From the NCBI GenBank assembly GCA_964415605.1, contig CAYQBA010000001.1, positions 1 to 58,953 of the forward strand: a stretch of DNA of 58,953 nucleotides. Direction: 5' to 3'. The position numbers and the translations under genes are program-made. Shown here piece after piece: positions 6,659 through 15,083 of this stretch. The DNA is from UCB3 sp964415605 (GTDB lineage: Bacteria > Chloroflexota > Anaerolineae > Epilineales > Epilineaceae). Each line of letters begins with the position of its first letter. Position 1 is the first letter of the stretch. The notes beneath the pieces were generated by a model. The model did not search any database, was not told the origin of the DNA, and saw only the letters and a list, made by a program, of their open reading frames with translations.

Positions 6659-9142
6659 TTACCGCCCGCGCGCCAGCGCGTTCGGCTTCTTTTGCGCCGT
6701 CCACGGCATGTACAGCGCGATCTTCCGCCAGCACGTGCGGACCTCGTGCTTGTCCTCGCCGCCCTTCGGGTCGCGCACGACGAACATCGTCGGGAAGCAC
6801 CCCTCGAAGTTGAAGCGCTGCGGTGAGAGGTCCAGGCACAGCTGGCGCGTGCCCTCGCCGCGTACCGTCAGATCCTGCAGCGAGTAGCCCGTGGCGTACC
6901 ACTTGAGCGACGAGATCGGGTCGTCCGGGTCGTCGGCCTTGTCGCGCAGGTCGTAGCACATCGTCGCGTTGAGCCCGCCGAGCTGGCCCTGGAGCCGGTT
7001 GCGCAGGATCTGCGGCGGCACGTTGTTGTAGACGGCCGGGTCCAGCCACGTCAGCGTGATCGCCGCCCGTGCCGAGAGCCCGCCCAGATCCTTGACCGAG
7101 ATGCCGACCTCGTCGGAGCCCTTGAAGTTGACCTCGGGCTCGAACACCAGGATCTGCTTGTTGTCCGGCAACGCATAGCCGAACTGCGCGTGGTCCACCG
7201 TCTGCGGGTCGACGAACCACTCGAGCTGGTCCGGCGGGTCGCGGTCGTCACCGGCGACGTTGGTCAGGTTGACGGTGATCTTCTGGTTCATCGCCGCCGT
7301 GTACTCGCGCGTGAAACGGTCCCAGATGATCACCGGCGCCTCGTTCGGCCGGCTGTCCCACGACAGCACGACGGGCTGGCGCGTCTCGCAGCCATCGCGG
7401 TCCTTGACGATGATCTCGACACGGGCGCTGTACTGCTCGATGGTGTCCTTGAGCAGGCTGAACGAGAGCGTCGTCGTGCCGCGCCCGTCGACCTTGATGT
7501 CGGCCTCGTTCTGCGGCGGAACCGCGGCGTCCCAGCGCAGGAGCTGCGGCTGGTCCTCGACGTCCTCGCCGTGCGGCAGCAGGTTGAGCACGATCGATTC
7601 CTTGTAACGCGCCGTCGGCGGGTCCGACACCGGCGGCTTGACCTTCGGGCAGTCGTTGATCGGCACCACCCGGATGCGCAGCGGGAACGGCACGACCGCC
7701 GGGCCGTCGCTCACCTCGAAGCTCGCCTGCGTCTGCCCGAACCAGTTCAGCGCGGGCGTGATGCTCACCACGCCCGTGGGCATGAACACCACACCGGCCT
7801 TGGGATCGCCGCCGTCGACCATGCGGAACACCAGCTTGTCGTCGGGGCATTCGCTGTCGGTGACGTACGTGCGGAGGTCGACGACGGCCGTCTCGTCCTC
7901 GTTCAGCACGACCTCGGGGATGGCGCCGACCTGCGGCCGCGAGTTGTAGTCGATGGTGTTTTGCGCCAGGCTGCCCAGCGCCTTGCAGCCGTCCTTGCCC
8001 ATCGCCTTCCAGCCCGTCCACCACGCGGCCATCGTCTCGGGCTTGTGGGCCTGGATCACGGCGAACACGTCGGCGAAGGTGGCGTTGAACTGGTCGTAGC
8101 CGTCCTCGGTCTCGTCGCCCTCGAAGAGGTCCCAGAACGCCCCCGCCACGCGCCCGGCCACGCTGTCGCCGTCGCTCCAACCCAGCGTGCCGGCGCGCGG
8201 CTTGTCGAAGTCGCCGCGCAGCGCCGGGGAGTCGAACATCGGGTCGTTGTAGACCGCCATCGGGTAGAACGTCGCGAAGCCCTGGATGAACGCGCACGCG
8301 GCCGACGTGGGCTGCGTCACGCCGTCGACCGGGCCGGCGAGGCACGCGGCCCAGCCGCCAGGGAGCTCGCCGAGCAGGTTGTGGGCCAGGGCGTAGGCCT
8401 CCTGCTGGACGATCACGTCGCCGTAGCCGGCGTTGTCGGTGCGGTAGAAGAGCGCGCGGGCGGCCGGGTCGTAGCGGGGGCCATCGGTGTTGCCCTTGGA
8501 CCAGAAGCCCGTGATCTCGCCCGGGTCGCGGCCGGTCTGCTCCTTGAGGTAGAGCCAGCCCTCGGCCAGGTTGACGAAGGTCCAGAGCGCCTCGACGTTG
8601 GGCGTGTTCTCCTGGATGATGAGCGGCTGCATCCCGTACACGCCGTTGGGCACGTTGGCGACGTAGCCGTCGCGGGGGTCGACGTCGTAGCTCTGCCACG
8701 TGTACTCGAGGGTGGTGCCGTACTGGTAGAGCCGGATCGTGCCGTTGTTGGTGAACAGCTTGAGGAAGATGTCCTGTGTGCCCTCGCGCTGCCCGGTCGG
8801 GCCGTCGGGATCGACGTTGCTGATGGCCTTGGAGCGGAAGAACCCGCTGGCATCGGTCACGGTCTCGTCGAGCTTCTGGCCGGTGACCGGGAAGTTCTTG
8901 TCGCGGTCCCAGACCTCGACCTTGAGGCCCGCGCCCGGGTGGTTGCGGTCGCTGTCGCGGTCGATGTACAGCACCCGTCCCTCGACGACGACGGTCTCGC
9001 TGACCGGCGTCGCCTGGGCCGGGGCCGGCCCGGATGCCTTGCCGTGGGCCGTGGGCGGCGCGGGCGCCACCGCGGCCGCGAAGGCCGGCGCCAGCGTCGC
9101 CAGCGCCAGCCACGCGGCGCCTTGTCGTCGCCAACTCTGCAT
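6659..9142 (-). CDS. Secreted multidomain protein with a degenerate metallopeptidase-like core and Ig/cadherin-like repeats
   Basis: An 827-residue protein. Residues 1-35 are a signal peptide plus Ala/Pro linker. A carboxypeptidase-regulatory-like beta domain follows (VVVEGRVLYIDRDSD to about residue 120). Residues 120-400 resemble the catalytic region of Chloroflexota secreted metallopeptidases: helix VIVQQEAYALAHNLL, the AFIQGFATFY segment and VAGAFWDLFEGDE. The first two normally carry HExxH and EGWA, so the zinc ligands seem lost. The remainder is four or so Ig/cadherin-like domains of the tandem-95 kind (acidic loops such as GDDRDPPDQ, ADDPDDPISS). The ATG at 9142 has AAGGAGG 6 bases upstream. 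It is probably a structural or binding protein at the cell surface; homology to the peptidase family is from memory. Confidence 0.6.
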   Translation of the reverse strand: MQSWRRQGAAWLALATLAPAFAAAVAPAPPTAHGKASGPAPAQATPVSETVVVEGRVLYIDRDSDRNHPGAGLKVEVWDRDKNFPVTGQKLDETVTDASGFFRSKAISNVDPDGPTGQREGTQDIFLKLFTNNGTIRLYQYGTTLEYTWQSYDVDPRDGYVANVPNGVYGMQPLIIQENTPNVEALWTFVNLAEGWLYLKEQTGRDPGEITGFWSKGNTDGPRYDPAARALFYRTDNAGYGDVIVQQEAYALAHNLLGELPGGWAACLAGPVDGVTQPTSAACAFIQGFATFYPMAVYNDPMFDSPALRGDFDKPRAGTLGWSDGDSVAGRVAGAFWDLFEGDETEDGYDQFNATFADVFAVIQAHKPETMAAWWTGWKAMGKDGCKALGSLAQNTIDYNSRPQVGAIPEVVLNEDETAVVDLRTYVTDSECPDDKLVFRMVDGGDPKAGVVFMPTGVVSITPALNWFGQTQASFEVSDGPAVVPFPLRIRVVPINDCPKVKPPVSDPPTARYKESIVLNLLPHGEDVEDQPQLLRWDAAVPPQNEADIKVDGRGTTTLSFSLLKDTIEQYSARVEIIVKDRDGCETRQPVVLSWDSRPNEAPVIIWDRFTREYTAAMNQKITVNLTNVAGDDRDPPDQLEWFVDPQTVDHAQFGYALPDNKQILVFEPEVNFKGSDEVGISVKDLGGLSARAAITLTWLDPAVYNNVPPQILRNRLQGQLGGLNATMCYDLRDKADDPDDPISSLKWYATGYSLQDLTVRGEGTRQLCLDLSPQRFNFEGCFPTMFVVRDPKGGEDKHEVRTCWRKIALYMPWTAQKKPNALARGR

Positions 9143-9239
9143 GGGATGCCTCCTTGGGTTGCGCACGACGCGCACGCCGCTCGTGCGAAGCGCAATGCTG
9201 TGCGAGGGGAAATCGGCGCGAAACGGTTGCTGCAGCCTA

Positions 9240-9268
9240 TGTTACGTTGGGCCCCCGCCGGTGTTACG
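9240..9268. repeat. Direct repeat TGTTACG in a divergent intergenic region
   Basis: TGTTACG occurs at 9240-9246 and 9262-9268, 22 bases (two helical turns) apart, between the divergent starts of the secreted protein and the reductase. A similar TGTTAC occurs in the palindrome upstream of the LPXTG gene. A candidate operator. Confidence 0.25.
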
Positions 9269-9314
9269 GCGGAATTCGGCCGCGCGGCGGAGCGCCCGGC
9301 CCGCTCCCGGGGCG

Positions 9315-9323
9315 TGTTATAAT
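9315..9323 (+). promoter_or_regulatory. Extended -10 promoter for the rhamnose/glycosyltransferase unit
   Basis: TGTTATAAT (TGn plus a consensus TATAAT at 9318-9323). No -35 is recognisable. The expected transcription start is 9330-9331, the first base of the in-frame GTG at 9331, which suggests a leaderless mRNA. Confidence 0.6.
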
Positions 9324-9330
9324 CGGGGCC

Positions 9331-10206
9331 GTGACAGACGGGATGCGGATCCTCATCGTCGGCGCCGACGGCCAGCTCGGCCGGGCGCTTCGCCGCCGCG
9401 CGCTGGGCCGGGCCGACCTGGCGCGCGGCCGGGCCGTCGTGGCGTACGGGCGCACCGAGATGGACGTGACCGACGTCGGGGTGCGCGATGCCATCGCGGC
9501 GGCCGAGCCCGACGTCGTGGTCAACGCCGCCGCCATGACCGATGTCGACGGCTGCGAGCGCGACCCCGACGAGGCCTACCGCGTCAACGCGCTGGGTGCG
9601 CGCAACGTCGCGCTCGGTGCCGCCCTGGCGGGCGCCGACCTCGTCCACATCAGCACCGACTACGTCTTCGACGGCCGCAAGGGCGACGCCTATTGGGAGT
9701 TCGACCGTCCGTCGCCGATCAGCGTCTACGGCGCGTCGAAGCTGGCCGGCGAGGAGTGGGTCGCGCGCGTCCACCACCGCGCCTACATCGCCCGCACGGC
9801 GTGGCTCTACGGCCTTGGCGGCCGCAACTTCGTCACACGCATCCTCGACCTCGCGGGCGAGCGGCCGGCGCTCGAGGTCGTCGACAACGAGGTCGGCAAC
9901 CCGACCTTTTGCGACGACCTGGCCGACGCCGTCCTGGCGCTCATCCACACCCGCGCCTACGGCATCTGCCACCTCGTCAACGAAGGGTCGTGCTCCCGCC
10001 ACGCCTTCGCCCGGGCCATCCTGGACCTCGCCGGCCGGCTGGACTACCCGATCCACCCGGTCGACCACTACCCGCGGCTGGCCCGGCCGCCGTCGTACGC
10101 CCCGCTGCGCAACTTCGCGGCGGCCGAGGCCGGCGTGCGCCTGCCGCCGTGGCAGGAGGGGTTGGCGCGGTTCTTCGAGCGTCAGGCGCTCGTCGCGAAT
10201 GGCTGA
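9331..10206 (+). CDS. rfbD: dTDP-4-dehydrorhamnose reductase (RmlD)
   Basis: This short-chain dehydrogenase catalyses the last step of dTDP-L-rhamnose synthesis, the NADPH reduction of the 4-keto sugar. The nucleotide-binding loop GADGQLG is at the N-terminus. Also present are DVTD, the VVNAAAMTDVDGCE segment, HISTDYVFDG and the catalytic YGASK, all standard for RmlD. The start is uncertain: GTG at 9331 (291 residues) fits the position of the -10 element and a leaderless message, while ATG at 9343 (287 residues) gives the conventional MRILIVG start; neither has a Shine-Dalgarno sequence. The gene overlaps the next by 8 bases and is co-transcribed with a glycosyltransferase of a type often used for rhamnose. 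Confidence 0.9.
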   Translation: MTDGMRILIVGADGQLGRALRRRALGRADLARGRAVVAYGRTEMDVTDVGVRDAIAAAEPDVVVNAAAMTDVDGCERDPDEAYRVNALGARNVALGAALAGADLVHISTDYVFDGRKGDAYWEFDRPSPISVYGASKLAGEEWVARVHHRAYIARTAWLYGLGGRNFVTRILDLAGERPALEVVDNEVGNPTFCDDLADAVLALIHTRAYGICHLVNEGSCSRHAFARAILDLAGRLDYPIHPVDHYPRLARPPSYAPLRNFAAAEAGVRLPPWQEGLARFFERQALVANG

Positions 10207-10921
10207 CGCCCCTGCCGCCGGGGCCTGGCGCGAGAAGATCGACATGGGCGTGTTCGGCCTGGCACCGGGCTTCGAGCGCATCAGCATCCTCGTGACCGGC
10301 ATCGAGCCGGGGCGCGGCACCCGCGCGGCGGCGGCCCTCCTCGCCCGCACGGCGAAACCCGGTGCGCTGCCCGGGCCGGATGATCCCAGGATCGCCGCCT
10401 GGCGCGCGGCGTACGCGGCCGCCGGCATCGACCCGTCGGTCGCGACGCCCGTGGAGGCGCTCGCCGCCTGGGCCGCCACGCCGGCCGGGATCCCGTCGCA
10501 AGGAACGGTGCGCGACATCGTGCACGCGTTCAGCTTGCAGCACGGCGTGCCCGCCGCGGCCTACGCCGTGGCGCGGATCCGCGGCGACTTGTGGCTGCGC
10601 CCGAGCCGCGGGTGCGAGCACTTCCTGGGCATCGGGGACGCCGCGCCCTCGGCGCCGGCCATCAACGAGATCATCCTGGCCGACAGCGCCGACGAGGTCC
10701 TGGCGCGCCACTGGCACGGCCGCCAAGGCCGATCGACCGCCGCCGACGCGGCGTGCCGGGCCGTCCTCGTGCACGTCGACCTCCTGCCGCCGCAAGCCGA
10801 GGCCGCCGACGACCTCGCCGCGGCGCTGGCCCGCCTGATCACGGGCTTCGCCGGTGGCACCGCCGAGACGCGGCGCCTCGCATGGGAGACGCCGCAGGCC
10901 GCGTGGCCGGCCGTGGGCTGA
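10199..10921 (+). CDS. B3/B4 (tRNA-binding) domain protein
   Basis: A 240-residue protein resembling free-standing B3/B4 domains, which are related to the editing region of the phenylalanyl-tRNA synthetase beta chain. Supporting features are the DIVHAFSLQHGVPAAAY helix, the core RGDLWLRPSRG, the AINEIILADSADEVLARHWH segment and a C-terminal LITGFAGG. In the family these may bind or proofread aminoacylated substrates; the actual function is unknown. The ATG at 10199 lies inside the end of the reductase gene (8-base overlap) and the next gene starts 5 bases after its stop, so it belongs to that operon even though no link with sugar chemistry is evident. Confidence 0.7.
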   Translation: MADAPAAGAWREKIDMGVFGLAPGFERISILVTGIEPGRGTRAAAALLARTAKPGALPGPDDPRIAAWRAAYAAAGIDPSVATPVEALAAWAATPAGIPSQGTVRDIVHAFSLQHGVPAAAYAVARIRGDLWLRPSRGCEHFLGIGDAAPSAPAINEIILADSADEVLARHWHGRQGRSTAADAACRAVLVHVDLLPPQAEAADDLAAALARLITGFAGGTAETRRLAWETPQAAWPAVG

Positions 10922-10926
10922 CGCCG

Positions 10927-11895
10927 ATGCGCGCCAGCATCGTCATCCCCACCTGGAACGGAGCACGCTTCCTCGGCCCGTGCCTCGACGCGCTGGACCG
11001 ACAGACGCTCGGGCCGCCGGGCGGCGGCGCCTACGAGGTCATCGTGGTCGACAACGGCTCGACCGATGCGACGGGCGAGGTGCTGGCGATGCGCCCGGCC
11101 GTGCGGGTGATCCGCTTCAACGAGAACCGCGGCTTCGCGGCCGCGGTCAACGCCGGCATCACGGCGAGCCGCGCGGACGTCGTCGTGCTGCTCAACAACG
11201 ACACCGAGGTCGAACCCGGGTGGCTGGCCGCACTGGTCGCGGCGCTCGAGGCGGACCCCGGCGCCGGCATGGCCACGAGCAAGGTGCGCCTGTGGGACCG
11301 GCGCGACGTCCTCCACACCACCGGCGACACCGTCGACCTGGCGGGCAGCGCCGCCAATCGGGGCGTCTGGGAGGTCGACCGCGGGCAATGGGACGAGCGG
11401 CGCACGGTGTTCGGGGCCAACGCCGCGGCGGCCGCCTACCGGCGGGCCCTTTTCGACGACGTCGGCGGGTTCGAGGAGGCCTTCGGCAGCTACCTCGAGG
11501 ACGTCGACCTGGCCTGGCGGGCCCGGCTGGCCGGCTGGGGGTGCGTGTTCGTGCCCGAGGCCGTGGTCTACCATCACGTCAGCGCCACCGGCGGCGGACC
11601 GCTGGCGAGCTACCTGGTCGCCCGCAACCGCGTGTGGTTGATCGCGCGCGACTACCCGGCCCGCCTCCTGGCCCGGCACCTCGGCAGCGTCGCGGCCGCG
11701 CTGACGCGCGCGGGGTGGTCGGCCCTGGCGGCGTGGCGGGGCGCCGCGGCCCGGGCCACGCTGCGCGGCCTGGCCGCCGGGCTGATCACGTGGCCGCGGA
11801 TGCTGCCGGCCCGCCGCCGCATCCAGGCGCGGCGGCGGGTTTCGGACGATGCTTTGGAGGCTCTGCTGCGCGGCGAGGCGCCGACGGCCAGGTGA
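10927..11895 (+). CDS. Family 2 glycosyltransferase (rhamnosyltransferase-like)
   Basis: A 322-residue GT-A-fold enzyme. The N-terminus MRASIVIPTWNGARFL, the VIVVDNGSTDAT strand, LLNNDTEV (DxD-like metal site) and GGFEEAFGSYLEDVDLAWR (acceptor/catalytic region) are typical of GT2 enzymes that make cell-surface polysaccharide. The last 100 residues are hydrophobic and basic (RLLARHLGSVAAAL and several Ala-rich helices), probably membrane-associating. It is the third gene of the unit with RmlD, so transfer of rhamnose is a reasonable inference. Its stop is only 30 bases from the convergent LPXTG gene. Confidence 0.85.
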   Translation: MRASIVIPTWNGARFLGPCLDALDRQTLGPPGGGAYEVIVVDNGSTDATGEVLAMRPAVRVIRFNENRGFAAAVNAGITASRADVVVLLNNDTEVEPGWLAALVAALEADPGAGMATSKVRLWDRRDVLHTTGDTVDLAGSAANRGVWEVDRGQWDERRTVFGANAAAAAYRRALFDDVGGFEEAFGSYLEDVDLAWRARLAGWGCVFVPEAVVYHHVSATGGGPLASYLVARNRVWLIARDYPARLLARHLGSVAAALTRAGWSALAAWRGAAARATLRGLAAGLITWPRMLPARRRIQARRRVSDDALEALLRGEAPTAR

Positions 11896-11925
11896 CCTGC
11901 GTGAATGCGGCGCCCGGGGATCGGG

Positions 11926-12594
11926 TCAGACGCGGACCATCCGCAGCCGCCAGCCGCCGAGGATGAGCACCGTGGCCACTGCCAGCGCGGCCAGGACGTC
12001 CTGCACCCACGTGCCGGTGGTCGGCAAGGCGTTGGGCTTCGACGAGTCCTTGGTCGCGGCCGCCGTCGGGGCCGCGCCCGCCGCGGCTCCCCCGGCCGGC
12101 GCGCTGGTGGGCGCCGCGGTGGCCGCGGCCGCCGGCGCTTCAGCCGGCAGGGTGTCGACCTCGGTCACGTTGCGGAGCGTGACGCTGAAGAGCGGCGCCC
12201 CTGTCGGCGCCTTCGTGGCCGCGTCGGGCTCGGCCGTGAGGTAGACGCGGGCAACCACGTAGTCGACCGCGACGTCCTTGAGCGCCGACTCGGCGTTGAG
12301 CACGCCGAGGTTGTGCCGCACGCCGTCCATGTCCACGGCCCACACGACCCATGCCTCGGCACCCTCGAACGCGTTGAGCTCCAGGCTCTCGGCGGCGCCC
12401 GCGAAGTCGACGCTGATGAGGTAGTTGCTGGCGCCGCTGGACTTGACAATGTCCAGCGTGCCGCGGCCGGTGCCGCTCGGCATCTCGCCGGTGGCGCGTA
12501 AGCTGAGCCCGACGATGTCCTGGGCGTGAGCCGTGACCGCCATGGCCGCGGTGAACCCGCACACCAAGACCGATAGAACCAGGATCCGATGCAT
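11926..12594 (-). CDS. LPXTG-anchored cell-surface protein with a cohesin-like domain
   Basis: A 222-residue exported protein. Residues 1-25 form a signal peptide ending AHAQ. Residues 26-145 form a beta-rich module resembling a small anchoring or cohesin-like domain (GTGRGTLDIVKSS, ARVYLTAEPDAA). An Ala/Pro/Thr linker follows. The end is a textbook sorting signal: LPTTG at 190-194, a hydrophobic helix, then the basic tail RLRMVRV. A sortase should therefore link it to the cell wall, which supports a monoderm host. The ATG at 12594 follows GAGGAGG by 7 bases. An inverted repeat TAACA-CCAA-TGTTA lies about 65 bases upstream. No sortase gene is in the window. Confidence 0.85.
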   Translation of the reverse strand: MHRILVLSVLVCGFTAAMAVTAHAQDIVGLSLRATGEMPSGTGRGTLDIVKSSGASNYLISVDFAGAAESLELNAFEGAEAWVVWAVDMDGVRHNLGVLNAESALKDVAVDYVVARVYLTAEPDAATKAPTGAPLFSVTLRNVTEVDTLPAEAPAAAATAAPTSAPAGGAAAGAAPTAAATKDSSKPNALPTTGTWVQDVLAALAVATVLILGGWRLRMVRV

Positions 12595-12776
12595 GAGATC
12601 GCCTCCTCGGCAACTAAATGGAACGTTGCACCGCGTGGGGTGCGGCAAAACGGGTGAATTAACACCAATGTTACCACAGGCGGACGGGGTGCGCAACCCC
12701 CTCCTTTGCCTCCGGCAGGCGCGCGCGACGGGCGAGGATCAGCCCAGAGGCCGAGAGCCCGTTCGCCGTGCGGCGC

Positions 12777-12805
12777 TTGGCGATCACCGGCGATCCGCGT
12801 ATTCT
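12777..12805 (+). promoter_or_regulatory. Promoter of the recombinase-like gene, probably leaderless
   Basis: TTGGCG (12777-12782) and TATTCT (12800-12805) are separated by 17 bases. The ATG begins at 12812, about the expected +1 position. Confidence 0.6.
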
Positions 12806-12811
12806 CATCTT

Positions 12812-13876
12812 ATGGAAAGCGACCACGTGCCCGCGCAGCTCCCGCTGTTCGGGAGGCCGGACGGTGCCGCGGGCGCGCCTCCTTCGGACGGCGCCGGGCC
12901 GTCGGCGGCGCCCGGCTGGGGGACGGACGCCGGACAGGCGGGGCCGTATGCGCCGCCCTCCGCGGGAACCGCGCTGCGCGACGCGGCGGGGGCGTTCGAC
13001 GACCACCTGGCGCGGCTGGGCAAGACCGCGAACACCCGCGTCGCGTTCGCCAGCGACCTGCGGCTGGTGTGCGAGCACCTCGGGGCGGGGCGACCGATCG
13101 GCGACGTGACGACCGCCGACCTCGACGGGTTCCTGGCGTGGCTGCTGTCATATCGCGGCCGGCGGTGCAGCCCGAAGAGCTACGCCCGGCGGGTGACGAC
13201 CTTGAAGGTGTTCTTCGGCTGGCTGCACGCCGCCGATGCGATACCCACCGATCCGGCGCGCGCGGTGATCCACCGCAAGGCCGAGCCCCCGTTGCCGATG
13301 GTGCTGTCCGACACCGAGGTCCATCGGCTGTTGACCGCGGCCGGCGCCCGGCTCGAGGGCCCCGACGGCGACCCCCGCCCCGTGCTGATGACGCGGCTGG
13401 TGCTCGACGCCGCGCTGAAGAAGGGCGAGCTGACGCGGATGCTCGCCGGAGACGTGGCCGCCGACGCCGACCCGCCGTCGCTGCTCGTGCGGTACGACGA
13501 TCCGCGCTGGCGGGAGAAGGAGCGCCGCGTCGCGATCAGCCCGCACGTCCGGCCACTGCTCGCGGCCTACGCCGAGCGGCATCCGCCCGCCGACGGCCAC
13601 GCCCGGCTCTTCAACTGCACCGACCGGAACCTCGAGTACATCCTGGCCGACCTCGTGCGCCGCGGCGGCCTGCCGGCCGCGACGCACTTCGAGACGCTGC
13701 GCTGGACAAGCGCGCTGCGCATCTGGCGCTCCGGCGAGGCGCCGGACCGGCTGCGCGAGACCCTTGGCCTGTCGCCGATCACCTGGGCCGACACCCAGCG
13801 CAAGCTCGAGCGCCTCGATGACGGCGGGGCGGGCGGGCGGCCGCCGCGGTTCTTCGCGCCGCCGTCGACGGGTTAG
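12812..13876 (+). CDS. Tyrosine-recombinase-fold protein lacking the catalytic tyrosine
   Basis: A 354-residue protein. After a Pro/Ala-rich start, residues about 50-165 are a SAM-like core-binding domain (AFDDHLARLGKTANTR, VTTADLDGFLAWLLSY, RVTTLKVFFGWLH), and residues 170-330 match the XerC/D catalytic domain (PLPMVLSDTEVHRLL, VLDAALKKGELTRM, THFETLRWTSALR, LRETLGLSPITW). The first Arg position (normally GLRISE) reads LKKGEL, HxLRH reads FETLRW, and the nucleophile region after LGLSPITW has no Tyr. It therefore probably binds DNA without cutting it, or uses unusual chemistry. The gene stands alone, with its own promoter and no attachment sites in view. Confidence 0.7.
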   Translation: MESDHVPAQLPLFGRPDGAAGAPPSDGAGPSAAPGWGTDAGQAGPYAPPSAGTALRDAAGAFDDHLARLGKTANTRVAFASDLRLVCEHLGAGRPIGDVTTADLDGFLAWLLSYRGRRCSPKSYARRVTTLKVFFGWLHAADAIPTDPARAVIHRKAEPPLPMVLSDTEVHRLLTAAGARLEGPDGDPRPVLMTRLVLDAALKKGELTRMLAGDVAADADPPSLLVRYDDPRWREKERRVAISPHVRPLLAAYAERHPPADGHARLFNCTDRNLEYILADLVRRGGLPAATHFETLRWTSALRIWRSGEAPDRLRETLGLSPITWADTQRKLERLDDGGAGGRPPRFFAPPSTG

Positions 13877-13888
13877 CCGGACCGGGCG

Positions 13889-15025
13889 CTAGCGCAGGAT
13901 GTCCCGCGCGATGACGTGGCGCAGGATCTCGCTGGTGCCCTCGCCGATCTCGGTCAGCCGGTTGTCGCGGTAGTAGCGCTCGACCGGCAGCTCGCGGCTG
14001 TAGCCCATGCCGCCGTGGATCTGGATCGACTCGAAGCAGGCCTTCTCGGCCGCCTCGCTGGCGAAGAGCTTGGCCATGGCGGCCTCGCGGGTAAAGCGCC
14101 GCCCGGCATCCTTGAGCGCCGCCGCCTCGTAGAGGAGCAGCCGCGCCGCCTCGAGCTGGGTGGCGCAGTCCGCCAGCTTCCACTGGACCGCCTGGAAGCC
14201 CGCGATGGGCTGGCCGAACGCCTGCCGCTCGTGGCTGTAGCGTGCCGCGGCCTCGAGCGCCGCGCGGCCAAGACCGAGCGCCATGGCGCCAATCGAGATG
14301 CGGCCGCCGTCGAGGATGGTCAGCATCTGGCGCATGCCCTTGCCAACCTCGCCGAGCAGGTTCTCGTCCGGGATGGGGCAGTCCTCGAGGAAGAGCTGGC
14401 TGGTGACCGAGCCCTTGAGGCCCATCTTGGGCTCGTTCTTGCCCGGCGTGAAGCCCGGCATCCCCCGCTCGACGACGAAGCAGCTCACCCCGCGGTCGGC
14501 GCCATCGACCACGGTTCGAGCCGTGCAGATCACCGTGTCGGCCAGCGCGCCGTTCGTGATCCACATCTTCTGGCCGTTGAGCACCCAGCCGCCATCGCGC
14601 TTCTCGGCGACCGTCCGCGTGTTGGAGGCGTCCGACCCGGTATGCGGCTCGGTCAGGCCAAAGGCGCCGAGGCCGCCGTTGCACAGGCGCGGGAGGTACT
14701 TTTGCTTCTGAGCCTCGGTGCCGAACAGGTAGAACGGCGACGCCCCCAGGCTGACGTGGGCGGCGTAGATCAAGGCCGTCGAGCCGCACGCCGCCGCCAG
14801 CTCCTCGACCGTGATGGCGTAGCACACCGTGTCGGCGCCGGCGCCGCCGTAGGCCTCGGGAATCGGCAGCCCCATGAAACCCAGCTCGACCAGCCGATCG
14901 ACGTTCTCCTGCGGAAAGCGCGAGGTCTCGTCGATCTCGTGGGCGCGCGGCGCGAACTCGGCCTGCGCCACCTCGCGGATGGTGTCGCGGATCTGGCGCT
15001 GCTCGTCGTTCAGCTCGAAGTTCAC
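13889..15025 (-). CDS. Acyl-CoA dehydrogenase
   Basis: A 378-residue flavoenzyme of full family length. The N-terminal helical domain starts MNFELNDEQRQIRDT. The middle beta domain has FGLTEPHTGSDAS and WVLNGQKMWITNG, which bind FAD. The C-terminal helical domain has RQAFGQPIAGFQAVQ, IQIHGGMGYSREL and IGEGTSEILRHVIAR, whose Glu is the usual catalytic base of short- and medium-chain enzymes. It introduces the alpha-beta double bond into acyl-CoA and passes electrons to ETF; chain length is uncertain. The start codon is GTG at 15025 with GGGGGAG 5 bases upstream. Its stop is 12 bases from the convergent recombinase-like gene. Confidence 0.93.
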   Translation of the reverse strand: MNFELNDEQRQIRDTIREVAQAEFAPRAHEIDETSRFPQENVDRLVELGFMGLPIPEAYGGAGADTVCYAITVEELAAACGSTALIYAAHVSLGASPFYLFGTEAQKQKYLPRLCNGGLGAFGLTEPHTGSDASNTRTVAEKRDGGWVLNGQKMWITNGALADTVICTARTVVDGADRGVSCFVVERGMPGFTPGKNEPKMGLKGSVTSQLFLEDCPIPDENLLGEVGKGMRQMLTILDGGRISIGAMALGLGRAALEAAARYSHERQAFGQPIAGFQAVQWKLADCATQLEAARLLLYEAAALKDAGRRFTREAAMAKLFASEAAEKACFESIQIHGGMGYSRELPVERYYRDNRLTEIGEGTSEILRHVIARDILR

Positions 15026-15083
15026 GGCGTCTCCCCCGTCGCGGTCAGATTGGGTCGGCGCGGCCGGCTGCCGCGCCCAGTGC

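Noticed and set aside
7190..9322. Long plus-strand frame of 710 codons
   Set aside because: It is antisense to the secreted Ig-repeat protein, has Arg/Val/Leu-rich shadow composition and no recognisable domain.
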